This document shows, in pieces, positions 1 to 8,782 of a stretch of 64,000 bases of DNA. The stretch's first letter is position 1; each line of letters begins with the position of its first letter. A program made the translations under genes and the position numbers. The notes under the pieces were generated by a model. The model ran no database searches. It was not told the DNA's origin and worked only from the letters and a program-made list of their open reading frames with translations. This DNA comes from an uncultured Alphaproteobacteria bacterium (lineage in GTDB: Bacteria > Pseudomonadota > Alphaproteobacteria > Caulobacterales > Caulobacteraceae): positions 1-64,000 of the forward strand of contig CAIVVM010000047.1 in the NCBI GenBank assembly GCA_903909375.1. Reading direction: 5' to 3'.

Positions 1-74
1 GATTGCCCGCCTTCGCGAAGGCGGGCAATCGTACATCTCTCTTCCAGATCGAGCTGCTGGTAGCGGCATCCCAT
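1..74 (-). CDS. IS30-family transposase, N-terminal fragment
   Basis: Too short for the ORF track. Reading the minus strand from the ATG at 74 gives MGCRYQQLDLEERCTIARLR and continues off the window. The YxQLxLEERxxIARL pattern is the conserved start of the N-terminal helix-turn-helix of IS30 transposases, which bind the element ends before DDE-type cut-and-paste or copy-out transposition. Only about 24 codons are visible, so whether the gene is intact is unknown. Its last 30 visible bases form a perfect palindrome at 1-30. Confidence 0.7.
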   Translation of the reverse strand, partial: MGCRYQQLDLEERCTIARLREGGQ

Positions 75-118
75 GGCAACACTCCCTCGCCAGAGTGTTG
101 CACTTCGTTTGAGAACTC
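1..118 (-). mobile_element. 5' end of an IS30-family insertion sequence, cut by window edge
   Basis: The minus strand carries a transposase start (next entry) preceded by a short leader. The leader holds an inverted repeat, GCAACACTC/GAGTGTTGC, at 76-84 and 93-101. The stretch TTGCACTTCGTTTGAGAA near 99-116 resembles terminal repeats of IS30-family elements as I remember them, so I place the end at about 118. The exact end and target duplication cannot be fixed without the other half. The hairpin just upstream of the start codon is the kind of structure insertion sequences use to block read-through transcription; that role is inference. Confidence 0.6.
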
Positions 119-202
119 AGGGGACCCAGATGGAATGGCGCCGGGGCGGGTTCCATGTTCGCGCAGCAATTCCAGTCAGCCTCCCAGCCTTGAGATCTGG
201 TT

Positions 203-218
203 CCCGGCATTCGCCGGG
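203..218. repeat. REP-like short palindrome CCCGGC-attc-GCCGGG
   Basis: A 6-bp perfect stem with a 4-nt loop sits in the spacer between the IS30 fragment and the monooxygenase stop codon. Palindromes of this form (CCCGGCATTCGCCGGGATGA) are common dispersed intergenic repeats in proteobacterial genomes. It could also act as a weak terminator for the converging monooxygenase transcript, but no T-tract follows on the minus strand. Confidence 0.45.
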
Positions 219-265
219 ATGAGCGGATGCTGTTGAAAATGTTGACTGTAAATTGAAGGCAGATC

Positions 266-2086
266 CTAGGGTCCGTGCAACTCCAGGCCCGCCAGATCCC
301 CTGTAGCGCGCCATTCTGCGAGCAAGGCGTTGAACTTGTTGATCCCCGGCGTGTAGGTCTGGCCGTTCAGGCCTCCCGAGCGCTCGCCGCCCTCATTGTT
401 GTAGTAGCCAGGCGTGCATGCGTTCTGGAAGTCGCGGTTGAGGATTGCGACCGAGCGGATGGTCTCAACCCAGGCTTCCTCGGCCTCGGCGGTCGGCTCA
501 ACCGTGACGGCCCCCCGTTTCCGCGCCTCGGCGATGATGTAGGCGATGTGCCTGGCCTGATCGTCGAACATGGCGGTCATGTTTACGCTCAGTCCGTTCT
601 GCCCGACGCCGATGTAGAACCAGTTGGGGAAGTTGCGGCTGGAGTGGCCGTGCAGCGTGCGGAAGCCGTCCTTGTAGTAGTCGTAGAGCGACAGCCCGTC
701 CCGCCCGTTGATCTCGAACCCGATCCGCCGCTTGAAGGCCGTGGAGATCTCGAAGCCCGATGCGTAGATGATGCAATCGACGGGATACTCGACGCCATTG
801 GCCACCACGCCGGTCCGGGTGATGCGCTCGACGCCCCTGGCGGCGCTCACATCCACAAGGGTGACGTTCGGCCGGTTGAAGGTGGGCAGGAACTCGTCGT
901 TGAAGGTCGGGCGCTTGCAGAACTGGCGATACCAGGGCTTCAGGGCCTCTGCGGCGGCCGGATCGGTCACCGTCTCGTCCACCCGGGCGCGAATCCGGTT
1001 CATCTTCATGAAATCGCCCAGTTCAGCCTGCCGTGCGGCCTCCTGGGGCGACAGCTTTTCGCCCCGCGCGATCGCGGCCCGAATGCCGGCGGCCAGGCTG
1101 CGGAAGATGTCGGTCCATCCGTCATTGACCAGGTCTTCCGTGAACGGCTTGCCCTCGACGATGTCGGCGAAGTTGCGTCGCCGCGCCGCCTGCCAACCCG
1201 GCTCAAGGGACCTGGACCAGGCTTCGTCGGTCGGCTTGTTGCCCCGAAGGTCCACTGAGGAAGGCGTGCGCTGGAAGACATAGAGCTGTCTTGCGTGTCG
1301 GCCGACAAAGGGCACGCACTGGATCGCCGTGGCGCCGGTGCCGATCACGGCAACGCGCTTGTCGGCCAGTTTCGTCAGCCCGCCGGTGGTGTCGCCGCCC
1401 GTGTAGTCGTAGTCCCAGCGGCTCGTGTGAAAGCTGTGACCCTCGAAGTCCTCGAGCCCGGGGATGCCCGGCAGCTTGGCCCGGCTTGCCGTCCCCAGCG
1501 CCATGATGACGAACCGCGCCTTCATGTCGTCGCCGCGATTGGTGCGGATACGCCAGCGCTTGAGACCCTCATCCCAGGCGAGCGCGCTCACGCGGGTCTG
1601 AAAGCAGGCGACATCATAAAGGCCGTAGGCTTGCCCGATCCGCTGGGAGTGTTCGAAGATCTCGCCGACGTAGGCGTATTTCTCCTTCGGGATGTATCCC
1701 AACTCCTCCAGAAGCGGCAGGTAGCAGTAGCTCTCGATGTCGCACTGAGCGCCCGGATATCGGTTCCAGTACCAGGTGCCGCCGAAGTCTGCGCCAGCCT
1801 CGATAATGCGGAAGTCGTCGATGCCCTGTTCCCGTAGCCGCGCCGCAGCCAGAAGGCCCGAGAACCCGCCCCCGATGATCGCCACCTCGACCTCGTCGGT
1901 CAGGGGCGCGCGGGTGAAGCCGGGGTCGGCGTAGGGATCGTCCTCCGCGTACCGCGCAAAGCGGCCGGACAGTTCCACATACTGCGCCTCGCCATCGGAC
2001 CGGAGCCGCTTCTCCCGCTCCTGCCGGTACTTTTCGCGCAGCGCGTCCGGGTCGAATCCGGGGTCGTTCACGAAGCTTTCGTTCAT
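266..2086 (-). CDS. flavin-containing monooxygenase, Baeyer-Villiger type I-like
   Basis: A 606-residue FAD/NADPH monooxygenase of the cyclohexanone-monooxygenase type, expected to insert oxygen next to a ketone carbonyl or oxidise a heteroatom in the cytoplasm. An FAD Rossmann motif ([12 protein letters not shown]) lies near residue 70. The Baeyer-Villiger fingerprint FxGxxxHxxxW is seen as [11 protein letters not shown] near residue 215, and a second NADPH Rossmann motif ([10 protein letters not shown]) near 245. Length fits the family. The ORF opens 12 codons earlier, but ATG at 2086 (MNESFVND) lies 1 nt after the stop of the upstream gene, so the two are probably coupled. The substrate cannot be read from sequence; steroid, terpenoid or cyclic ketones are typical. 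Confidence 0.9.
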   Translation of the reverse strand: MNESFVNDPGFDPDALREKYRQEREKRLRSDGEAQYVELSGRFARYAEDDPYADPGFTRAPLTDEVEVAIIGGGFSGLLAAARLREQGIDDFRIIEAGADFGGTWYWNRYPGAQCDIESYCYLPLLEELGYIPKEKYAYVGEIFEHSQRIGQAYGLYDVACFQTRVSALAWDEGLKRWRIRTNRGDDMKARFVIMALGTASRAKLPGIPGLEDFEGHSFHTSRWDYDYTGGDTTGGLTKLADKRVAVIGTGATAIQCVPFVGRHARQLYVFQRTPSSVDLRGNKPTDEAWSRSLEPGWQAARRRNFADIVEGKPFTEDLVNDGWTDIFRSLAAGIRAAIARGEKLSPQEAARQAELGDFMKMNRIRARVDETVTDPAAAEALKPWYRQFCKRPTFNDEFLPTFNRPNVTLVDVSAARGVERITRTGVVANGVEYPVDCIIYASGFEISTAFKRRIGFEINGRDGLSLYDYYKDGFRTLHGHSSRNFPNWFYIGVGQNGLSVNMTAMFDDQARHIAYIIAEARKRGAVTVEPTAEAEEAWVETIRSVAILNRDFQNACTPGYYNNEGGERSGGLNGQTYTPGINKFNALLAEWRATGDLAGLELHGP

Positions 2087-2087
2087 C

Positions 2088-3128
2088 CTAGTACCCGGCT
2101 GTCCGGCCGCTGGGCGCGCCATCCACGATCTGATCCAGGTATTCGCTGAGGCCGTAGCCCACCAGATCGCCGCAACGGTACTCGGTCATGCCTTCGGTGA
2201 TCCGGGTCTGCAGTTCCTGGCCGTCCGGCGTCTTGCGCCGGTTTCGGAGCGGGATCAGGGAAACGACCTTGCCGGTCACCTCATAGCTCTTGCCGGCCAC
2301 GGTCTTCACCCTGGCCCTGAGCGCGGTCTGATAGTCGTTGGCGTCCCAATCGGTGTCGATCACGCATTCCTCGATCAGGTCGTAGATACCGTCACGGAAC
2401 ACCATGCCGCCTTGCCGGGCCCCGCCCTTGCCGTCTCCGATCACCGACAGCATCATCCCGAAGTCCCGGCCGAAATTCATCGGACACCAGCGGTACCAGT
2501 CGATCGCCTGCCAGTGCCGTGGTCCCCAGGACTTGTCCCGCAACCCAAATCCGGAGATCTCGAACCGCTCGTCGCCCACGGTCACGACGCCTTTCGCCGC
2601 GCAGTGCTGTTCGTAGTGGGCCTTGGCGAAGGACTTTTCCGGGTCGATGTCCAGGGGCGACCCGTCGGCCTTGACCGTTTCTCCGCCGTACATCGGCGAT
2701 ACGCCTTCGTAGTCCAGCTCGACCGTGCACGGCACGCTGGGATTTTCGCGATAGGCCTTCTTCGGGTCCGCCATTTCATGCGGCCGCGCCAGCAGAAGCG
2801 CCTTGCCCGAGAAACTCACCTTCAGGCGTTTGAAGGGCTCGACCACCTCGATCTTCAGGCCACCCGCCGCCATTTCGCGGTTGCCCTCGATGGCCGGCCG
2901 CCCGAACGTGAACGCCACCCGGCCATCTGGCAGGTAGAGGCAGACGCTGATCTCCGCATAGTTCTCATTGGGCCGATTGCCGATCCGGAACCAGCCGCCG
3001 GTCTTCTTCGCCGGGTCGAAGACGTTGAAGTACATGCTTTCGTTGTAGTTTTTGGCTTCTCCCGGATCGTGCGGATACTCGTCCTCGGGCGCGAGCCTGG
3101 TCTTGAAGCCTTCAGCCATTTTCGCCAT
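2088..3128 (-). CDS. DUF7064/DUF7065-like (CrtC/AttH-type lipocalin) protein
   Basis: A 346-residue soluble protein. The [13 protein letters not shown] segment and the tryptophan-rich middle resemble the calycin-like DUF7064/7065 and CrtC/AttH families, some of which act on isoprenoids. This is a fold-level resemblance, not a proven activity. ATG at 3128 (MAKMAEGF) is chosen over the longer ORF because GGAGGA lies 7-8 nt upstream. No signal peptide is seen. It is first in a two-gene operon with the Baeyer-Villiger-type monooxygenase, 1 nt apart. That suggests both act on the same hydrophobic substrate. Confidence 0.75.
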   Translation of the reverse strand: MAKMAEGFKTRLAPEDEYPHDPGEAKNYNESMYFNVFDPAKKTGGWFRIGNRPNENYAEISVCLYLPDGRVAFTFGRPAIEGNREMAAGGLKIEVVEPFKRLKVSFSGKALLLARPHEMADPKKAYRENPSVPCTVELDYEGVSPMYGGETVKADGSPLDIDPEKSFAKAHYEQHCAAKGVVTVGDERFEISGFGLRDKSWGPRHWQAIDWYRWCPMNFGRDFGMMLSVIGDGKGGARQGGMVFRDGIYDLIEECVIDTDWDANDYQTALRARVKTVAGKSYEVTGKVVSLIPLRNRRKTPDGQELQTRITEGMTEYRCGDLVGYGLSEYLDQIVDGAPSGRTAGY

Positions 3129-3249
3129 GCGCAATCCTCCGCCAGCCGTTGTGGCGGGACGATGGGCTCGTGACGCGGCGGAATGCCAAGCCTGCAAGAT
3201 GCCGAAACACGAAAGTTGGACGCTCCGCCGCCGGGAGGACCTCTTTTCT

Positions 3250-4917
3250 CTAGCGACGCGCGGCCGCTGATTTCGCGCGGATCGGCTTGAACTCCGAGCT
3301 TGGGTTCCAGTCAGGCCAGCGGGTTGAGTTGGCCAGGGCGCGGCCGGCCTCGAAGGCGAGGTTCACGTCGTCGGCTGCGCCCTGATAGTTCTGGGTGGAC
3401 TCCCAACGGTCGCAGGTCTGGTGGTAACACCGGGCGGTGTAGTCCTCGACCCAGCGGTCGCCGGCCGCGCGACCGCCGTTGACCAGATCCGCGCCGCCGC
3501 CCATCCCCATGAACAGCATGACCGGCACCCCACGCTTTGCCAGGGAGAAATGGTCGGCCCGATAGAACAGGGCGCGTTCGGGCTTCGGGTCTGGCGTGAT
3601 GGTGCGGCCATAGCGCGCGGCGATGACGGCGACCTCGGGTTCCAGTTCGTTCTGCCCGGCGCCCACCAGCACCAGATCGCGGGACGGTCCGGACGTTTGC
3701 AGGACATCGAAGGTGTAGTTGGCTACCATTTTCGCCAGGGCCGGCTCGTTGCGCTGGGCATAGAACTCGCTGCCCAGCAGGCCGCGCTCCTCGGCGGTCC
3801 AGGCGGCGAACAGGATGGTGCGGTCGGGGCGGGGGCCGGCGGCAAAGGCCCGGGCCGTCTCGATCACCCCGGCCACGCCCACCGCGTCGTCGACAGCGCC
3901 GGGCCGGATGACGGCGCCGTTCGCATCTGGCGCGCCCACGCCAAACCCGTCCCAGTGAGCGGCATAGAGTATGGTTTCATCAGGTCGCCGGGCGCCGGGC
4001 AGGGCGGCCACGACGTTGCGGCTCTCCAGCATGGTGAACTCATTGCGGTAGTCTGCTGAAAAGCTGGCGTCCTTGAGCTCGACAGGTCGGAACGCAGCCG
4101 AGCGTGCGCGCGCCTTCTCGGCCTCGAAGTCCAGCCCGGCCTTGCGGAACAGTTCGACGGCCTGGTCCCGCTGGATCCAGCCCTGGAGCTTCAATTTCTC
4201 GGCAGCGGGATTGGTTCTGACGACGTCATAGGTCTCGTTGTTGCCCGCTATGACGGTGCTCCAGCCATAGGCGGCGCCAGCCGTCTCGTGGATGATCAGC
4301 ATCCCCAGCGCGCCGCGGCGCACGGCCTCCTCGTATTTGTAGACCCAGCGGCCATAGAAGGTGGCGGCGCGGCCGCCGAACTTGCCGGCGACGGGTTCAT
4401 CTGCGGCAGCCTCGAAGTCAGGGTCGTTGATCAGGACCAGCAGCATCTTGCCGCGGACATCGACGCCCTTGAAGTCGTCCCAGTTGCGCTCAGGCGCGCT
4501 GACGCCATAGCCTACAAAGACCAGTGGCGCGGCCTTGATGACCACCTGGTCGACTGGTTGCTGCGTTTCGATCCGAAGGTCGGTCTGTTCCTTGAGCGGC
4601 GTGATCTGGCCGCGGACCGAGATCGCGTAGTCGCCGCCAGGCGTTGTCTGATAGCGCCTGAGCGGGACGGACTGCGTCCAGCCGCCATTGTCGCCAGCGG
4701 GCTTCAGGCCCAGCGCCTTGAACTCACCCACGATGAAGTCGATGGTCTTCTGCTCGCCCGGGCCACCGGGAGCACGCCCGGCATAGGGTTCGGACGCCAG
4801 TTCGCGGGTGATGTCGGACAACCGCTGCGCAGATATGGCCGGCGCCGGCTGAGCCAGCGCTGTTCCTGCAAACAAAGCGGACATGAGTGCGATCAGGACT
4901 GGTCGATGATATGTCAT
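3250..4917 (-). CDS. secreted M28-family zinc aminopeptidase
   Basis: A 555-residue exported peptidase. Residues 1-22 form a Sec signal peptide ending ALA-Q. A PA-type insert probably covers residues 130-270, and the M28 catalytic domain follows. Metal-ligand motifs visible are AAHWDGFG (His/Asp), RPGAVDDAVG (bridging Asp), AAWTAEERGLLGSEF (catalytic Glu pair) and YRADHFSLAKRGVP (last His). The family releases N-terminal residues from peptides using two zinc ions; location is periplasm or outside. AGGAACG precedes ATG 4917. It stands alone, about 120 nt from the monooxygenase operon. Confidence 0.92.
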   Translation of the reverse strand: MTYHRPVLIALMSALFAGTALAQPAPAISAQRLSDITRELASEPYAGRAPGGPGEQKTIDFIVGEFKALGLKPAGDNGGWTQSVPLRRYQTTPGGDYAISVRGQITPLKEQTDLRIETQQPVDQVVIKAAPLVFVGYGVSAPERNWDDFKGVDVRGKMLLVLINDPDFEAAADEPVAGKFGGRAATFYGRWVYKYEEAVRRGALGMLIIHETAGAAYGWSTVIAGNNETYDVVRTNPAAEKLKLQGWIQRDQAVELFRKAGLDFEAEKARARSAAFRPVELKDASFSADYRNEFTMLESRNVVAALPGARRPDETILYAAHWDGFGVGAPDANGAVIRPGAVDDAVGVAGVIETARAFAAGPRPDRTILFAAWTAEERGLLGSEFYAQRNEPALAKMVANYTFDVLQTSGPSRDLVLVGAGQNELEPEVAVIAARYGRTITPDPKPERALFYRADHFSLAKRGVPVMLFMGMGGGADLVNGGRAAGDRWVEDYTARCYHQTCDRWESTQNYQGAADDVNLAFEAGRALANSTRWPDWNPSSEFKPIRAKSAAARR

Positions 4918-5048
4918 TTCGTTCCTATAAGGCCGTCGACCGTGCTTTAATATCTTGTGTGTCAGGCTGAAACTGCCATCGATCCGCCATCTGGCGCGTT
5001 CAGCTTGGCGAGAAGATCATACGGGCTTGCGTCCGTGCCGGGGTATCG

Positions 5049-5288
5049 ATGGAAACGATCAACAGAGCAAACAAGATGGCTGGAAAACCCGGCTACTACG
5101 ATGTCTACGAAGGCTATCAGGAAGACGCGGCTGGCCCTGCGAAGCTGGTGTCGCTGGCGCGTGCGGCCCGTAAACGCGCGCGCGCGGCGATGGCCGCCGA
5201 GGCTCTGACAATGGGTGCGATCGGCCTGACCGTCGGCGTCGCCGTCGGCGCGGCCCTCGCGCTGAAGCTCGGCTCGCGTCGTCGCTAG
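5049..5288 (+). CDS. small basic single-pass membrane protein, unknown function
   Basis: A 79-residue protein. A polar N-terminal half (GKPGYYDVYEGYQED) is followed by an Arg/Ala-rich amphipathic stretch, then a hydrophobic helix at about residues 52-73 (AIGLTVGVAVGAALALKL) and a GSRRR tail. No homologue is recognised. An alternative ATG at 5076 (MAGKPGYYD) is equally possible because neither start has a clear Shine-Dalgarno. It converges on copB, and the two stop codons share the palindrome CTAG. Codon usage matches the neighbours, which supports a real gene. Confidence 0.6.
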   Translation: METINRANKMAGKPGYYDVYEGYQEDAAGPAKLVSLARAARKRARAAMAAEALTMGAIGLTVGVAVGAALALKLGSRRR

Positions 5289-6211
5289 AACCAGGCGCGC
5301 AGACCGAACACAAGGCGGGTTTCGCGAACGTGCTCGCCCGCACGCCGGGCGGAATCGGCGGTTCCACCGACAGCGCGCGCGTGATTGACCCCGATGTAGG
5401 GCGAGAACTCCGGGGTTACGGCGTAACGCAGCCGAAGACCGGCCTCGATATCCGATAGGCCCCCGCCAAGGTTCTGCGCCGCCACATCCTGAGCCTGAAT
5501 ATTTGCTTCGAGGCTGGGTTCAAGCACCAGCCGCTGGGTCAGCCTAAGGTCGTATGACGCCGCGAACCGGGCTGAGACCTCGCCTTTGTTTGACACGAAC
5601 ACCGCCCCGTCGATATCGAACCAGTAGGGTGCGAGACCCTCCAGACCGATCACGGCGTAGGTCCGGCGCGGCCGGGGCTGGAAGTCCTGCCGGAGGCCGG
5701 CCTGCAGGTTGAAGTAGGGCCCGATGGCGCGGCTGTAGAGCGCCTGAACTTCCGCCTCTTCGATATGCCCCGATGCACCGTCGCCTTCGGTCTTTGTGAC
5801 CAGACGGTGGATGTCGCCGCCGTACGAAACCCGACCCTCCCAGGCGAACCCGTCGCCGCCGGCGGACGGTTGATATTCGGCGCGGTCCAGTATCACGGTC
5901 GTCCAGGTCATCTCGCCATGCTCACGGCGCAGGACCTCGCGCGCCCGGGCCATGGCGCCGGGGGTGTAGAAGCGCTCTGCGGCGTGGTCGGCAGGAACCG
6001 GAGGCGACGCGTCGCCTCCGGCTGGCGGACTGGGCATGGTGTGTCCGGCATGTGGATCCGCCGCCGGTGCGGGCATCCTGTGACCCGAGTGGGGATCGGC
6101 AGCCTGGGCAGGCGCCGGCATGGTGTGTCCCGCGTGCGGATCGGGCGTCTGGGCCAGCGCCGGGCTGAAGCTGGTCGCGATGAGGAGGGCGATGACCAAG
6201 CGAACCATCAT
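5285..6211 (-). CDS. copB: copper resistance protein CopB (outer membrane)
   Basis: A 308-residue CopB/PcoB-type protein of the outer membrane, thought to sequester or move copper. A signal peptide (residues 1-20, ending ALAQ) is followed by three near-copies of DPHxGHxMP at about 23-60, a His/Met copper-binding region. The beta-barrel domain begins near residue 85, with SYGGDIHRLVTKTEGD and YFNLQAGLRQDF typical of the family, and the protein ends in a terminal Phe (LRAWF), as outer-membrane barrels do. Its start (ATGATG at 6211/6208) overlaps the copA stop codon, so the two genes are translationally coupled. Confidence 0.93.
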   Translation of the reverse strand: MMVRLVIALLIATSFSPALAQTPDPHAGHTMPAPAQAADPHSGHRMPAPAADPHAGHTMPSPPAGGDASPPVPADHAAERFYTPGAMARAREVLRREHGEMTWTTVILDRAEYQPSAGGDGFAWEGRVSYGGDIHRLVTKTEGDGASGHIEEAEVQALYSRAIGPYFNLQAGLRQDFQPRPRRTYAVIGLEGLAPYWFDIDGAVFVSNKGEVSARFAASYDLRLTQRLVLEPSLEANIQAQDVAAQNLGGGLSDIEAGLRLRYAVTPEFSPYIGVNHARAVGGTADSARRAGEHVRETRLVFGLRAWF

Positions 6212-7935
6212 GCCTCGCCCTCAAACGGTCTGACGGTAATAACCTTGAACATGCCCGCGTGCATGTGCAGCAGCATGTGACAGTGAAACGCCCAGTCTCC
6301 CGGCGCGTCGGCGGTCAGATCGAAGACAACCTTTCCACCCGGCATCACATTGACGGTGTGCTTGCGGGGGTGCTGGCCCGGGTGGCCGTTGACGACCTCG
6401 AAGAAGTGGCCGTGCAGGTGGATGGGGTGGTTCATCATGCTGTCGTTGACCAGCGTGACCCGCACCCGCTCATCGCGGCGGAAGGGAATTGGCTTGGTGA
6501 TTTCGCTGAACTTCTCCCCATCGAAGGCCCACATGAAGCGTTCCATGTTGCCGGTCAGGTGAAGTTCCAGACTGCGCGAGGGCGGACGCGTATCGGGGTT
6601 GGGCGTGAGCGCGATCAGGTCGGCGTAGGTCAGAACCTTGCCCTCAACGCTTTCCAGGCCCGTGGGGCGGTCGGCGGTGCGGTCCACCGGCATCGGCGAG
6701 ATCATCTGCACGCCGGGGCCCATCTTCACCTGTGGCGCGTTCGTCGGGTTCAGCATCGACATGTCCATGTCGCCATGCCCGCCGGGCCCGTGCATCCCGG
6801 CCATGTCCATGTCCATGCCCATGTCGCGCATCTTTAGCAGGGGACGTTCACGCAGGCGCGGGGCCTGCGCGACCATGCCCGGGCGAGGGGCCAGGGTTGC
6901 CCGGACCAGCCCGGAACGATCAGCGGCCTCGGCCACCAGCGCATATGCCCGGTCCTCGGTGGGCTCAACGATGACGTCGTAGGTCTCTGCGTTGGCGATC
7001 TGCAGTTCGTCGACGCTAACCGGCTTCACATCCAGTCCATCCGCCTGGACCACCGTCATACGCAGACCCGGGACCCGCAGGTTGAAGATGGTCATCGCCC
7101 CGGCGTTGATGATCCGCAGGCGCACGCGCTCGCCGGGCCGGAACAGGCCTGTCCATTTCTCAGCCAGGCCGTGGCCGTTGATCAGATAGCTGTAGGTCGC
7201 GCCGGTGACGTCCAGGATATCGGTGGGGTCCATGCGCATGGCGCCCCATTCGGCACGTTCGGCTAGGGTCTGGTCCTTGCCCGCGGCCAATCCGGCGATC
7301 GTCTGCTTCTGGCGGTTGAAATAGCCGGCCCGCTGCTTCAGCTTCTTCATCATCAAGTGGGGGTGCAGGAAGCTGTAGTCGGAGAGCACCACCACATGCT
7401 CCCGATCATAGGGGGCGGGCTCGGCGCCGGCAGGGTCGATCACCAGCGGCGCGTAGTGGCCCAGTAATTCCTGAAGGCCGGAATGGCTGTGATACCAGTA
7501 GGTTCCCGCCTGGCGGATCGGGAATTCATAGACGAACGTTTCGCCCGGTTTGATCCCCGGGAAACTCACCCCCGGAACGCCGTCCATCTGGAAGGGCAGC
7601 AACAGGCCGTGCCAGTGGATCGAGGTGTCCTCGCCGGTTAGGTTGTTCGTAACCGCGATGCGAACGTCCTGGCCTTCCTTGAGGCGGATCAGCGGGCCGG
7701 GGACTGTGCCGTTGATGCCAATGGCATGGGCCGGGCGACCACCGATTTTCAGGTGGGCGTGGCCGATGCTGAGGGCGATGTCCTCGCCGGTCAGGGCCTT
7801 AGGAGCGGTCAAGCCCGGTGTCTGGCTTCGGGCCCAGGCCGGCAGGAGAGACGTGGCAAGGGCGCCGCCACCGAGGGATGCAAACCCCTGCAGCAGGCTT
7901 CGCCGGCCCAACAAGGTGGTTTTTGTCAGGGACAC
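6208..7935 (-). CDS. copA: copper resistance multicopper oxidase CopA
   Basis: A periplasmic multicopper oxidase of about 575 residues that detoxifies Cu(I) and binds excess copper. The longer ORF start (8034) would overlap the divergent PepSY gene. GTG at 7935 gives MSLTKTTLLGRRSLLQG, a twin-arginine signal. Copper-site motifs are IHWHG, YWYHSHSG, HPIHLHGH and the type 1/2/3 cluster WAFHCHMLLHMHAGM. A Met-rich insert (MRDMGMDMDMAGMHG) lies near residue 395. copB follows directly with overlapping codons. No cusRS/copRS-type regulator gene is seen nearby. Confidence 0.94.
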   Translation of the reverse strand: MSLTKTTLLGRRSLLQGFASLGGGALATSLLPAWARSQTPGLTAPKALTGEDIALSIGHAHLKIGGRPAHAIGINGTVPGPLIRLKEGQDVRIAVTNNLTGEDTSIHWHGLLLPFQMDGVPGVSFPGIKPGETFVYEFPIRQAGTYWYHSHSGLQELLGHYAPLVIDPAGAEPAPYDREHVVVLSDYSFLHPHLMMKKLKQRAGYFNRQKQTIAGLAAGKDQTLAERAEWGAMRMDPTDILDVTGATYSYLINGHGLAEKWTGLFRPGERVRLRIINAGAMTIFNLRVPGLRMTVVQADGLDVKPVSVDELQIANAETYDVIVEPTEDRAYALVAEAADRSGLVRATLAPRPGMVAQAPRLRERPLLKMRDMGMDMDMAGMHGPGGHGDMDMSMLNPTNAPQVKMGPGVQMISPMPVDRTADRPTGLESVEGKVLTYADLIALTPNPDTRPPSRSLELHLTGNMERFMWAFDGEKFSEITKPIPFRRDERVRVTLVNDSMMNHPIHLHGHFFEVVNGHPGQHPRKHTVNVMPGGKVVFDLTADAPGDWAFHCHMLLHMHAGMFKVITVRPFEGEA

Positions 7936-8005
7936 TTCGGACCTAGGGGTTAAAGACGGTCGGCGACGATGACTGCGCCGACAAAAGCGGATCGGGGGGT
8001 GGGAT

Positions 8006-8719
8006 ATGGGGCGCTTGTCCACGCAAATCCACAAATGGCTGGCGTTGGTTGTCGGCCTTCAGGTGCTGGGCTGGGTCGTGGGCGGACTGGTGATGACCGC
8101 CATCCCCATCGAGCGGGTGCGCGGCGAACACCATGTCGCGCAGTTTCAGCCGGCGGCCCTGCCGATGTCCGGGATCGTGAGCTATCAGGATGTCGCCCGG
8201 GGCCTGGGCATCGAACCGGTCGAGGCGGCGCTGAGGTCCACCCTGCGTGGTCCGCAATGGCGACTGAAAGATGCCGGCGGCGCGGTCCATGTGGCTGATG
8301 CGGTTACCGGCCGGCACGTGGCGCCACTTGCCAAATCCGAGGCCCGGCTGCTGGCCGGCGTGCAGTATCAGGGTCGCGGACAGCCGGCTGAGCCGCAGTG
8401 GTTTGCCATGGCGCCGCAGGAGGCCGGCAAGCCCGGACCGCTCTGGCGCGTGGACTTTGATGATGCGGAGAACACCAGCTTCTATATGTCGCCCGAGACC
8501 GGCGAGGTGGTGAGCCGGCGATCCGACGTCTGGCGCTTCTACGATTTCTTCTGGCGGATCCACATCCTCGATTTCAAGACAGGCGACAACTTCAACAACC
8601 CTCTGATCATTGCTGCGGCCGCCTTGACACTGCCCGTGGTGATCACCGGCCTGATCCTGCTCTGGATCCGGTTGGGTCGTGATCTGAAAACCGCCCTCGC
8701 GCGCCGACAACCCCGTTAG
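8006..8719 (+). CDS. PepSY domain-containing membrane protein
   Basis: A 237-residue protein with one transmembrane helix at about 10-31 (WLALVVGLQVLGWVVGGLVM), a periplasmic part holding PepSY-like repeats around 55-175 (YQDVARGLGIEPVEAALRS, YMSPETGEVVSRR), and a second helix near 195-220. The DVWRFYDFFWRIHILDF segment is typical of PepSY-TM proteins. GGGGGGTGGG provides a ribosome site before ATG 8006. It is divergent from copA with about 70 nt between starts, so a shared metal-responsive control region is plausible. Such proteins are linked to metal or redox handling; the exact role is unknown. Confidence 0.8.
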   Translation: MGRLSTQIHKWLALVVGLQVLGWVVGGLVMTAIPIERVRGEHHVAQFQPAALPMSGIVSYQDVARGLGIEPVEAALRSTLRGPQWRLKDAGGAVHVADAVTGRHVAPLAKSEARLLAGVQYQGRGQPAEPQWFAMAPQEAGKPGPLWRVDFDDAENTSFYMSPETGEVVSRRSDVWRFYDFFWRIHILDFKTGDNFNNPLIIAAAALTLPVVITGLILLWIRLGRDLKTALARRQPR

Positions 8720-8782
8720 GGCGTCGGGCGGGGCAACGGTATGGTGAGGCTTCATCGCTGAGTCGGATTTCCAGTTTCACCC

